Assembly: GCA_963678705.1 (NCBI GenBank)
Contig: OY783218.1
Location: forward strand, 13,588,152 to 13,652,151
From: Panorpa germanica
Taxonomy: Eukaryota > Arthropoda > Insecta > Mecoptera > Panorpidae
Length of the DNA stretch: 64,000 bases
Reading direction: 5' to 3'
The notes beneath the pieces were generated by a model. It did no database searches. It was not told the origin of the DNA and saw only the letters and a list, made by a program, of their open reading frames with translations. The first letter of the stretch is position 1, and every line of letters starts with the position of its first letter. A program made the position numbers and the translations under genes. Positions 49,314 to 60,929 of this stretch are shown piece after piece.

Positions 49314-49571
49314 ACCCAGTAAACATTTTGGACCATTTTGGAGTCACTTTGACATCATATTGGAGATGAGTATGATTTTTTTGTCATGAAAGAGTTCATT
49401 TATAGTTCAGTTTCTCACAATCGTTCATATGAAATGTTATCGGCTACAGATGACGGAACCACTGCACCTTTCGGAATACAAATGAAGATAAAGTTGATGC
49501 GAACTATAATTGAAGTGAAATAGTGATAGAAGCGTCACAAAATAGGGCACTTCACTAAATGTTTACTGGGT
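49314..49571 (+). mobile_element. MITE family 2, copy 2 (about 258 bp)
   Basis: It is bounded by perfect 15-base inverted repeats ACCCAGTAAACATTT and AAATGTTTACTGGGT. The interior matches the other copies (GAGTCACTTTGACATCATAT, TTCTCACAATCGTTCATATG). The 11-base word TAATGAGACAT occurs at 49296-49306 and again at 49571-49581, and may be part of the insertion target. Confidence 0.82.
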
Positions 49572-50783
49572 AATGAGACATTTAAAGTAGGGCTACAGAG
49601 TCGGAGTCAGAATTGCGAAAAAACATGAATTAACAAATTGTAAAAACAAGCAAACAAACAAAACAAACAAGAAGTAAAAACAAATTTTAGCGCCGAAAAA
49701 ACAAATTCTATTTGATGCCTCAGGTAAAAAAATTTGAGCGTACTTGCCGGTCACCATATTCTGCATACCCAACTCCCTTGGGTGCCTGCACTATATCATT
49801 TATCTAGATGACTCCTCAATAGATGATCTTGTCCTTCCACATAAGAAGACACACAGACAGACTGATGGACCGACGAACCGAAGGACATACATCAATTCGT
49901 TTCAATTCATTTGACATTCTAATATTATTTACCTTTTATATACATATTATCTATTGTTCAGTTGTCATGTAAAATGTTACTCTCACATGTTTAAAAATAT
50001 TATCTATGTTGAAAATTTCCCACAGAAAATACGACGACACAACACAGGACACAGGGCACACGACACAGGGCATAGGGCATAGGGAGAGTGACAACAAACA
50101 AGGAGACAAGCAAAATATTGCGAGATTTAAAAGAGAAATGGTCCTTTGATGAATCTGTGACATTTTCATTGTATTTTCCTTCATTGTATTCAGTTCGTGT
50201 TCTTTTTCATGTAATTTATTAACTCTTGTAAAATTAAGTGAATTAGCGAGCGAGCGGTTTTCCAAAGACAATATTATCATTTTTAAATTAAATACTTTTA
50301 ATTCATATTTTTTTAAACCAAATTTAGTGACAATAACTTATAGTAACTAGTAACTTATTTTATAATGAACTTCATGTATTTCCAAGCAGACAATTAAAAC
50401 GTTAAGCTATTATAGAAAATCTGCATTGTATATTCATACATTTCCCTATCTCATCATCACTTATAATCCGGATAGACGTTTTATGTTGCGGGTACTGCAC
50501 ATTTAAGTAGTCTGCACCACATATAAGCACTTTCACAAAGTTGGGTACTGCTGTAGGGTTTTAGTAGTTGGTACTTATAGTCGCGGCAGCAGTCATTGAC
50601 ACAATTGCCGCAGAATATTCATGATGTACATGCATTTATATAAACACTGGGTGTTCCACGAGAAGCTATTAAACGTGCAGTGTATATATTACAGTATTGT
50701 ATTATATATTTAATTATTGTTTATGCCTTTCGTCACCGTTACATTGCTTGTAGCATTATTCTAACATAATTAGATATTAACTT

Positions 50784-50903
50784 TAGCGAAAAACATATTT
50801 TAACGGCGATAAACATATTCTAACGGCAAAAAACATATTTTCGCCGCGAAAAAAGCATATTATAGCAGCGAAAAAACATATTTTAGCGGCGAAGAAACAA
50901 ATT
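50784..50903. repeat. Diverged 21-bp tandem repeat
   Basis: About six units of roughly 20 to 22 bases based on TTTTAGCGGCGAAAAAACATA, each with small changes. It is non-coding: frames are interrupted and the unit length varies. Confidence 0.85.
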
Positions 50904-51103
50904 TTCTTAATCCATTTTCTGTTATTATCACCTCTTTCTCTCCTCTTCCTAATCATTTCAATAAAAATGAGTTATGCAGTGCTTTTTTATTGTATCGTAC
51001 ATTTATACAGTTCAACTTTTTTTAAGTATTGACGATCTCTTGTAAATGGAACTATATTTAATTTAGACTATAAATCAAAGATAGATAAAATTATTCGGTT
51101 GTT

Positions 51104-51648
51104 AGTTATTAATTGTTTATTGTTCGCCTTTCGGCTTTACAATCTACATTCTTAAATACATTTCATATACTTCAACTTACAATTAAATTTACATTATTCT
51201 AGACCTATTTATTTCCAAAAGTACTTTCTGCTTCTTCTTCTCTTGACCCTCTTCCTTCATTTTCCCTAGTTTTCCTTCTGTACTGGTCTATTCCCTAGTC
51301 TATTTTTCTGGGCTGAAGTTTAACTGTTTCCTCGCTACTTCTTTCTTTCTCCTGTTCCCTTCACTGCCTCTTTTAGTACTTCCTTTCTCTTCCTGTTCCT
51401 TGTGCAACCCAGCCACCAGCTTATTTATTCTCCTGTTATTTCTTTCCTTCACTGCCTCCCTTTAATAGCTGGCCAATATTCCTTTCGCTCGCTATTTTTT
51501 CCTTACACTCAAACTTAATGTGCTCCAGTGTTTCGTCCTCCGCTCCGCACACTCTACACTTTCTTTCCTCACTACTTTCCCAGTATCTGTTTCCTTTTTC
51601 CTCATTTCCCAATCTAAACCTTGCTGTTCTTCTTATTATTAATATAAT
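51104..51648 (-). mobile_element. LINE family C, 545-bp 5'-truncated insertion
   Basis: The minus strand encodes RFRLGNEEKGNRYWESSEER, then CRVCGAEDETLEHIKFEC, a Cys-Cys-His-Cys zinc motif of the kind found at the C terminus of many non-LTR retrotransposon proteins. It continues KEKIASERNIGQLLKGGSEG and a stop near 51436. The 3' part is polypurine in element sense and ends GTAGATTGTAAAGCCGAAAG with a short AT-rich tail. The perfect 15-base duplication AATTATTCGGTTGTT flanks it (51089-51103 and 51649-51663). Confidence 0.9.
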
Positions 51649-51663
51649 AATTATTCGGTTGTT

Positions 51664-53680
51664 TAGTACTACCTTTCAAAGATGGCGCCATAGACACACT
51701 GAAATTTTATGACAAACATTAACAAAAGCTTAAATGTCAAACACAGAATTTATCAGTACTCTACTAAAAATAATTTTGTGATAAAACAAAATATTATAAA
51801 TGGTTTAATATAATTCCAATTTTATGATATATCTATTTCACGGTGGGAGTAACTGTAGTGTGCACAGTAATATAGTGTATACCAGGGCTGGTGAACCTAC
51901 TTACAATGCTTTTAAACATGTGTACTCTTATTTCTAAAACAAAGCTGCAACGTGTTCGAAAAAAATATGATAAATTGAATTAAAGTTGTAACTCATTATT
52001 TCAGAAAAGTTCCCAACCTCTGGTATATACAGTACTCACATATTCATATAAAATGAATAAACGTAATTTGATTGTAATCATCAAATGAAATTGATATTGA
52101 TGAAATTGTTTGCAGTAACATGAATCATAAATAAATAGTGTCACATTGCGGAACTGTTAACGATTCGTTTGAACCGTGTAATTATTACAAATCATTTGGA
52201 TAAAAGCACAAATAAATATGTGTTTAATCTGGCGGTAAATTCAAATTACCACGTGAATTACAAGAGTTATTTAAAATGAATATGTAAAATGTTCGTTCGA
52301 AATTTGTTCAATTACAGCGATATTATTTGAAAATATGAATATATTTCATAATTAAAAATTACGTACATTTATGATAGAAAAAAAAATGTTGATAGAAAAT
52401 TCGATAAACCCAGTTTTTTAGCATAAGGATTCGCCTCTTTCTTATACTAATGCTGCTCTGCAAAAAATAATAGCGAGGAAATAATAATAATAATATAAAT
52501 ATAAATATTCCAGTGCCACTTTTAAATCAGCAGAGTGCATATACATTTATATGATTCAATATATTACAGAATTACGGATTTATTTATTGTGTTATTCCTT
52601 TTCGCAGTGCAGCCTTAGCCTAAGGAAGGCGTCTAAGCGAGAATTCCTAATATGCTTCTTCTCGAAATACTCCTAAAGTAGTGAAACCTTTCAGCTAGTA
52701 TTAATGTAAAATATCGCTATAGTCAAATAAACCTTTTCAATGGGGAATCTAAGGGAATACTTGAACACATCTGCAACAAATCGATTTTAAATCATATATT
52801 TTAATCAATATAAAATAATGTATTTTAAATTATTTTTTATTCAGAAAGCATTTGAGTGTGACTGTGTTTTCAGAAAAGATACCAAAATATAATGGAAGGC
52901 ATTCACTGAAGAAATAAGTATTCGAAAATCCATTTGGAACTAATGATGCGAATAAAAATTTACACAAAATATAAGCACGACTTTCACATTTATTTAAAAA
53001 AAAAATAGAACAAAAGAAAGAAAAGCGTGCGAATGTGTGGAATAGTTCATAAAATGTGGTTGGTGAAAACCACCAAATATAACCAACCGCATATATGGAT
53101 ATGGATATGGATATGGATATATTCCCTCTAGTAGCGATGAATATTTTAGTACCATAAGCTCGTATTTTCTTCTTATTATATTTTGGATAACTTATATATG
53201 TATAATAGTATGGGTAAAAATCATATCTGGCGTAATAAACTGAATTTATTACAGAGTCTAAAAAATATATTAATAAAGCTTTAACCGAGCTTTATTTTAA
53301 ATGGTAAAACTAATTTTAATATTATTTTTTATCTTTTTAGTTGTTTTAGAATAGTGACAAAGTTTATCTTAATAACGAATTGCTCTAAATACGAGAAAAT
53401 AATCTTTTTATACAATTTATAGTACTTTTGTTCGGGAATTATACCTGAAAATCTTATAACACGAATATAAGTAGTTTTTGAAAAGAATAATCTAGAACAA
53501 ACTTAATACCTTTTCAGAAAGATATATATTTTTTCTATTTTTCTTTTTAAATTGTTGGTAAGGTACGTCTCAATGAGAAACTTTCGCAGTTTAGTACTTG
53601 TATTATGTTTTTTATTTAAAGTTATCCTGCCAGTTTCTATAGTGTTCTTTGATAATACATATATAATAACATTACTTAGA
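51664..53680. other. Gene-free intergenic DNA
   Basis: AT-rich, with the ATATGG repeat near 53.1 kb. No frame, RNA gene or transposon end is recognised. Confidence 0.55.
53090..53120. repeat. (ATATGG)n hexanucleotide repeat
   Basis: About five ATATGG units in tandem in intergenic DNA. Confidence 0.9.
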
Positions 53681-53943
53681 AGGTACTATCCATTAATTAC
53701 GTAAGATGCAAAGGGGGGAGAGAGGTTCACAAATTGTGACAATTAGGAGAGACGTCAGAGGCTTTGTGACGTCACATGCAACCTAAAATATGAAAATTAT
53801 TAGGCGAATTTAGTTTTATTTCTTTTTTTTACGTCGAATTTAGATTAAATGTTTAAGCCTCTTCTAACCACTCCCCCTTGTCTCGTTATGCCTCACTTTG
53901 TGCTCTCTCCCTCTCTGTGTGTGACGTAATTAATAGATGGCCT
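53681..53943. mobile_element. 263-bp MITE with ATTAATTACGT inverted ends
   Basis: The left end AGGTACTATCCATTAATTAC and the right end GTAATTAATAGATGGCCT are imperfect inverted repeats. G-rich sequence just inside the left end (GGGGGGAGAGAGG) mirrors CTCTCTCCCTCTC at the right. There is no coding capacity. Similar single ends occur near 12884-12915 and 63060-63117. Confidence 0.6.
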
Positions 53944-55074
53944 ACGATGGAAATGGTCCTGCATTGCATGATTATTTATCCGTATCTTTAAACTACGTGT
54001 ATTAAATTTCAAATATCAAAGTTAAGCTTTGTGCGAAATAACAACAATTTTAAAGTAATCATCTCCTATTGATTCACGTATATTGTACATGAATATTAAT
54101 ATTTAATAGATTATAAAGCGGAAAACAATTTCTCTTCAAATTTAAACACATTTCATAAAAACCTGAGTTTTAATATATCATTTAGAACACAAAAAAAAAA
54201 CGCCTGCAGTAAAATATTTTCCCAAGTTTCCGCACGTAAATGCGTATCTGCTATAATATCTCAAATTTTATTTCACTGATATAATTTTATATATAGATTT
54301 GATTTGAAAGCACGTGCTATTAATAATTCATAATAACCAATTCTTTTTAAGAGAACTTATTATTACTTTTTAGGCGTTTCAAAGAAATATGCTTTAAAAC
54401 CAGTTAAAGAAATTGTTCTCTTAATATCCATCGTCATTGGCGTCTTCAAATGCTTTTATTTCGACGCCTATTCGCTTGTACCACACAGGCGTCGTGCTGT
54501 AAAATGGCTCTTACGAAACTTTTATGTTTATTACATACTTAGCCGTGTAACGAATAGAAAAATATCACCTCTGTCTCTCCATCCGGTTCCAATGATAAAT
54601 TGTTATAATATTAGTTATATATGGCATTAACCGTGAAATGGGAACATAAAGATCAGACAGATAAATTATAATAGTTCTAATTTAATGGCAAATAAAGGAA
54701 GTTCGAGACTTATTAAGAAGGATATATAATTCGTGTAAATCACTGTTAAAATACGTGGCAAATAAATTTATTACATCAAACAGATAAGTTTAATTTCGAA
54801 ATAAAAAAAATAATCGCTGTAGAACGTTTTATATCATATAATTGAATACTTTTATATCAATTCTTGTGAAATGACTAAAATATTTATTACTAATATTTTT
54901 CGAACGAATGTACTTTCGTCGTAATTACTAAGGTATGTCGATGACGTCATTTGCATAGCCGATCTCAGTTGTTATACAGCAGGTCTGATTGAAAACTAGT
55001 CGCGCAACGACGTTTCCAACGAAAATGAAAAACGAGCCATTTTTAACAATAGTATAATAGGAGATTTTATTTAT
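53944..55074. other. Gene-free intergenic DNA
   Basis: AT-rich sequence between the 53.7-kb MITE and the partial long-arm element. Nothing recognised. Confidence 0.5.
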
Positions 55075-55320
55075 TTTATGTATTTAAATATTTTTGAATA
55101 GTTTTTGTGCACATCTTTGCTCATGATGTCACCATCAAAAGCATGCAACATAATTGTCCTGCGACCGAGAAACACAGTCGCTCAAAACGTGCTCAAAACC
55201 TGTTTGAAATTAGTTTAGTTTCGTTCGTGCCGTGTGTTTTCTCTCACTAACAACACAGTTCGGGCAGATTCGGTGCTCGCGTTTGCAATTAGTCGACCCA
55301 TGTGCGAACGGTTGACTTAA
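55075..55320 (-). mobile_element. Partial relative of the long-inverted-arm element
   Basis: In reverse orientation this matches the left half of the 38.5-kb element. Shared words include CCTGCGACCGAGAAA, TTCGTTCGTGCCGTGTGTTT, ACTAACAACACAG and TTCGGGCAGATTCGG. It lacks a short segment between the last two and has only one recognisable arm. The right edge (near GTTTGCAATTAGTCGAC) is diverged. Confidence 0.65.
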
Positions 55321-57057
55321 TCATAAACTGCGCTTTATTTTTACCTGACTACTTTCCTTTCGATTCCGGGATTCGGATCAAAGCAATATTTTCTGTGTTT
55401 GTTTATCACATATGCAAACAATGAATAATTAACACATATAGATTAACTGTAATGGTAGCTTAATAACTTTAATAATAAATCGCAATTAACAGCTTGTATT
55501 TTGCCTGCTAAGCCTATTTGCTTTAGATATAAAATATGTATGTACAAATCCCTCAAATTCTGCTTAAATTAGAACAAAGATTGAATATACAAAGCTAAAT
55601 GACGTAAAGAGGCTGTTATTAATATTAAAGGGTATTTTTGACGAAGATGAAAATCTCAAGATAACGCTGAAGAGCTCTTGAAAAAGCTCGAGCTTTACAA
55701 CAATATTTTATATAAATATCATTATTTAATATTATAAATATCAAGATTGAAATGTGATGGTTTGAACACCAGACATGTTTAGAGCGAGATAGGGCCTTAA
55801 ACCAATTAATTTAAATAGAAAAAACTAAAAACTAGTACATACTCGTACTATAGTACCGTAAGTCACATACACAAGCATTATAATATATTCCATTGACCCG
55901 TAACGAGTAGATTGACTCTGAAGACGTTTAAGATGTTTTACTCCGGCTATTTCTTACAAATTTCTTTAAATGTTAATTTTTAAAACTCCCCTTATAAGTT
56001 CTCTTACAGATTACAAGTAGGTCATTAACTTTCTTTGACGGGTATCTTTTTGAAATCCATTTTCCCCAAACGGGGTATCACACTTGGTGGCCACAGTCGT
56101 TAAATACAGTTGTTAGGTGGTAATTACACAACGTACTAACTCATTTATTTTAATTGCTCTTGTTATATAACAGTCAGATGTTTGCGCAGTACCCCCTGTC
56201 ACCTCTCTTCATCCCTATGTCCCTAACATCTCTTTCAAAATCTACAATGCAGAACCTAAACTCCTAAAGTCCCAGTCCATACTCTAATCCGTAATCCCTT
56301 GTGTTTCTAACTTGTTTTATTTTAAACTGTCATTAGTAATTAGTGTCTATGTCCAACACCGACTACAACCGACAACAGCGACAACGACGGCGACGTGAAG
56401 AAGGCCTCTACACAAATCTACAACAATATCAAATTCTAAGGGAACTTGTGTCACGGGTTTACCATAGTTCGGACAATCTAATTAGAAAATAGTCGTACAC
56501 CCCAACTTCGTGAAGGGTCATTCAAGGACATTGATCAAAAGTTACCATAGAGCAAAGAAAAATAGAAAAATCAAATTTGAAAATTATCTACCCATTAAAC
56601 TGTACCAAATATTAAACTTTCATTAGAAGTACAGTATTATCTTTGGATATAAAATGTATTTCTAAAGGGTGGCTACAATTCTATGTATGTATATGAGCGG
56701 CTTATTGTCGTACTCACCCTAGACGAGGGTGGGTACCACACAAACATATACGCGGCGGCGGCGCTGGGGGTCGTATAATCATATGAACGTGTTTTCTCGT
56801 GAATATGATGTGTTCGAGGCTACGTTTAATACGATGTGTTTATTGCTCTACCGTTTTTTATTACATTTTATTTTTATAGTAAAATTTTGTAACATTTTGA
56901 TAAGACTTAGGTATAAAATAAATCCGTTGGGAAGGTCAAAGATGTAGATAACAACATTAGGTGGCGTATTACGTATGTATATTATTTGTGTGTGATGCTC
57001 ATTCATACAAGAAATAATACAAACATTGATGAAACCATGCTTTGGGCTTCGTTTTTA
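55321..57057. other. Intergenic DNA around one small ORF candidate
   Basis: Apart from the 47-codon frame at 56349 nothing is supported. A short GCG-rich patch lies at about 56752-56768, inside a 72-codon chance frame. Confidence 0.5.
56349..56492 (+). CDS. Candidate 47-residue small ORF, Arg/Gln-rich
   Basis: An ATG at 56349 opens 47 codons to TAG at 56490, with an in-frame TAA a few codons upstream. The start MSNTDYNRQQRQRRRREEG is strongly basic and could bind nucleic acid or act as a nuclear signal. The rest (LYTNLQQYQILRELVSRVYH) could form an amphipathic helix. It is more GC-rich than its surroundings and its composition is less AT-driven than that of nearby frames. I do not recognise it. 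It may be a small gene, a first exon, a transposon remnant or chance. Confidence 0.2.
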   Translation: MSNTDYNRQQRQRRRREEGLYTNLQQYQILRELVSRVYHSSDNLIRK

Positions 57058-57653
57058 ATGGGCTTGTGTCCTCATTTTTGATGTTAATAAATGTGTATTG
57101 GCTTTCTATTTTATTAAATATCTAAATATTGACGGAGATATAGCAATTAAAAGTTTGAATTGTAGTTTTAGCGCTAGAAATGGTCGGCCATATTTTTATG
57201 ACGTGAAATGCATTTTAACGTCAGTTATTTGTTGAGTAGGTCAGTGCTGTGGTAATATTCTGTAGCTGTTGGTAGTCAAATAATTAAGTCAAATCAAAGT
57301 ATAATAAGTTTTTATTTTATTTAACCCTGCTAAGGCAGACATAATATTGAAATTTGATTGTTCCTTGAAATAGCTGTAAATAATATTTGATATTTTGATA
57401 TATAAATACATATAGCAGAGATTTATGAGCTGTAAGGTTGGTAACCATACACCAGGATCGTGATGTCACATGCACTTGGAATGTGTACAACGTTGAATCC
57501 CTTTAATAATTAAAGAGACAAAATGACTTTTTTAATTGTTAATATCTCTTAACATATAAGGAGTTATTATAAAATAATTGAACATTTGAGGTTCTAGTAA
57601 TCCACTTTATAGTACACTTTTATAGAAATTAAGATATAGGACACAAGCTCATT
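57058..57653 (+). mobile_element. MITE family 1, copy 4 (about 596 bp)
   Basis: It has inverted repeats ATGGGCTTGTGTCCT and AGGACACAAGCTCAT, and an interior nearly identical to copy 1 over several hundred bases. It is flanked by TTA on the left and TAA on the right, so the junctions can be read as TTAA|TGGGC...GCTCA|TTAA, or as a TA target. The close similarity to copy 1 suggests fairly recent spread. Confidence 0.82.
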
Positions 57654-59212
57654 AATTTTTATATTTAAGGCATTATTCATTCTTCCATTTAAAATCTTGA
57701 GACTCAATTCTCATGTTATTGCTCCGTTTCAACATCTACGCATATATAGCTACCAATATACCTGATTTCGAAAGGAGAGGGGGAGTACCATAAGTTTAAT
57801 TGACGGTGCGATGAATGTCGCAACCATCTCTATCACGCTGCCAGGCATCAGTAATCAAATGCGAAGATCCGTCTGCATACAATGAATTGAATGTCGCTAC
57901 CTCCGGCCTCATGACCTTTGGAAAAAAATCAATCACTGTATTATATAAAGGGTCGTACTGTGTCCTATGCAAAACTGTGTACCGTTTGCCTTAAGTCAGT
58001 AACTTAAGCATAAGTCTTTAATTTAAAAAAAGTTCGCGAAAATATGCATTTGAAATTGTATTAAGTATTCGTACATTTTTACTGATTCAGAAAAGTTTTA
58101 ATGCTCGTACAGAAAAAGCAAGTTGCGACTATACCTATGAATATTTAATTATTTCGTATTTTAAACAGATTTATTTATTACTCGATACCCCATCTGAATA
58201 GTATCGCATTTCATACTTCATTCATTTGTGCGTTTGAATATAACATTTTTTTGTTTTGTACCAATCTATCCTATCATACACATGCCTAATTCAATTCACT
58301 CCAATTGAATATTTATAAGCAACGGTACAAAAAAGATATTTTTATTTTTTAAATTCGTTTATTGAATGTAAAATGCAACAATTAAAATTGAAATTAAGTT
58401 GTTATATGGATATGTCATTCTGAGCATATCCCGAACACCTCCGCCATTCGATAAACATAGTAACTTGTATTTAAGAATTATTTCACATAATAAAAGTTAT
58501 CTGTTACGTATACGGTACCGTGTTGTGACCTATTATACTGCTATTTGAAATTAAAATAGTTTACTCATAAAATTTATTACAAAAAACTTCTTTAAGGATT
58601 TGAATTTCCCGAGAGTAAATTTTCTGTTTTAACTAATAACTTATGGAACATAATATTGGTGGTAACTGATAACTTACAATTTTCTGCATCCTACGGTGGT
58701 GCCATCTGTTTTCATCAATAAGAAAATAAACCCGACTTTTAAATTGAATACAATGTTAGTTTTACGTCTTGTTATAAATTTTACAATACATTTTACATTC
58801 AGCAGCTTTGAAAACGAAAACCCACCTGGATTTTCATTCCCTGGGGATATTTTGGCTTGAAAGGAATGTTACAACAGTAGTAAACTAAACAACCGATGAG
58901 AAAATTCAATTTAAATTGAAATGACTGAATGAAAATGGAATACTGGTGATATACAATCGATCACATCACAATAGATGGAGAGCTCTCCTCGATTCTGTGA
59001 GCCAAGCTCTTGGCTAATCTGTTTGCTGAACACTGGAAGACTGGAAGAGTAACAGAGGGTTATTTACTTAAATGGTACGGCGGATGGATAGGAAAATATT
59101 TTTACGCAATGTCCTTGAGGATTTTGTTTGTTTTGAGATCCTGAAGACACAGTACCATCTGACAATGAAATTCTATTTCACAGTTCTAAATAATTATTCC
59201 TGGATAGAGCTT
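57654..59212. other. Intergenic DNA with one coding-like island
   Basis: A GC-richer island at 57796-57920 is open on the minus strand. The rest is ordinary AT-rich sequence. Confidence 0.5.
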
Positions 59213-59462
59213 CCCAGTAAACATTTTGGAGCATTTTGGAGTCACTTTGACATCATATTGGAGATGCGTATTATTTTTTTGTCATTTATAGTTCAGTTTC
59301 TCACAATCGTTCATATAAAATGTCTGTTTTATCGGCTACAGATGACGGAACCACTCCACCTGTCGGAATACAAATGAAGATAAAGTTGATGCGAACTATA
59401 ATTGAAGTGAAATAGTGATAGAAACGTCACAAAAAGAGACACTTCACTAAATGTTTACTGGG
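59213..59462 (+). mobile_element. MITE family 2, copy 3 (about 250 bp)
   Basis: Its ends are CCCAGTAAACATTTTGG and AAATGTTTACTGGG. The interior is almost colinear with the 49.3-kb copy, with a short deletion around the GAAAGAGTTCATT segment. The 101-codon plus-strand frame overlapping it is a chance frame. Confidence 0.8.
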
Positions 59463-60913
59463 TTTTTAAACTCGCAGGCTTTCCAAAAAAAAATTATGTA
59501 AAAGGGCAAATATTTTAGGTTATTAAAACTTCTACGCAGCTCAAACGTTGGACAACCATAAATTGTATTATTTAATCCCAAATTGCTTCAATCCATGAAC
59601 AAATAATTGACTTTTCATTAAAGCTGATAAGTTATGACCCTGCTTACTCCCTAGATACTCACAGTTTTTCATATTTAACGAAATGATAATATGTTAAATG
59701 TGCAGCGGTTTTATAACAGGATAACTTGAAACAAACCCGTCTAAATATTATTCCAAAACCCCCAAAATGTACGCATGTAATACAAATATATACATACACA
59801 TATATACTTTTGAACCCTGATATAATTCATTGCTCTCCCCCCTACCCTACCAGCTAACATTCAACCACTTTACCCACACCACCCCTTACAACCACCCTAC
59901 CGCAATGTATCCGTCACTCTTCGCTGCTTACATCTCATCTCATTCGTTTTAGGACCATCTTCCATTGAAAGTATTTTAAGCAAATGGACAGCCAGCCCTT
60001 GCCCGATATCAGAAGCAAGATTTACAGTAGCTATATTCAATTTCAGGGATGGAGAACTTCAATCTTTTGACGAGAAACATCAATACTATAATCACAAAAA
60101 GATATGGTTTTTCGTAATAACATTAATAGTGTTCACGACAAATGACGCGCTATGTAGCTACTTATTTAACGTTAGTTACAATCAAAGTTTTCATAGAGTT
60201 CACAGCTCAATTAATCAGTCATCATCTGATACAAGTATAATGAAAAAGGTTCGCTATGGCTGATGCATTTTCTTGAAGTGAGAGGTACACAAATAGGGAT
60301 GCCGATGGATCGTAACGGGACGTGTTTAGACATGTTGAACCAATACATACAAACTCGTACATATACTTGATAAGGAAGTGTGTTACATTTTTCTTTCACA
60401 CAAAGATTTTTGGTTAAAATAGACATTCATTTAATATACACTGTTCTGTGCTATCCTTCCTATATTGATATCTTTAAGTAAACTTGGAAATGAATACACA
60501 ATACCACCAATACTGAACGTAAATAGCTATACAAGACAAATCTTACACTGTTATTAAAGTTAAGGATATAAGAAACATTTTCAGAAACTCCTGCATCTGC
60601 ATAGTATCAGTGGAACGAGTTAAAGCTGAATAAGAAAAACTTTTGGCGAAGTATGTACAAGCAAAATACCGTATCATACAATTACTCTATTCTCAGTTAA
60701 TTTTATTAGAAAATATACCTATATTATTTTTGTTTGTTAACCAAACGGTGGTTTCATTGAGGAACAGAATGCATAGTTTGAGCGGTGTGCTTTGATTAGA
60801 CTGTCTAAAAACTAATGTATTTAATTAAATAAAAAATTAAATAAGGTGTTACATAATGAAATCCTTATCGACTAATTTAATAACTAAGCATGGTCGTGAA
60901 AACAAATTATTTA
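59463..60913. other. Gene-free intergenic DNA
   Basis: A C-rich strand (about 59832-59905, many CCCTACC/CCACCC words) is the only compositional feature. No frame is supported. Confidence 0.5.
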
Positions 60914-60929
60914 TACAAATGAATATCAC

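Noticed and set aside
49951..50280. 109-codon minus-strand frame with Cys/Ser-rich middle
   Set aside because: The middle is a translation of short ACAGGGCATAGGG-like repeats and the rest is AT-driven. There is no homology signal or splice context.
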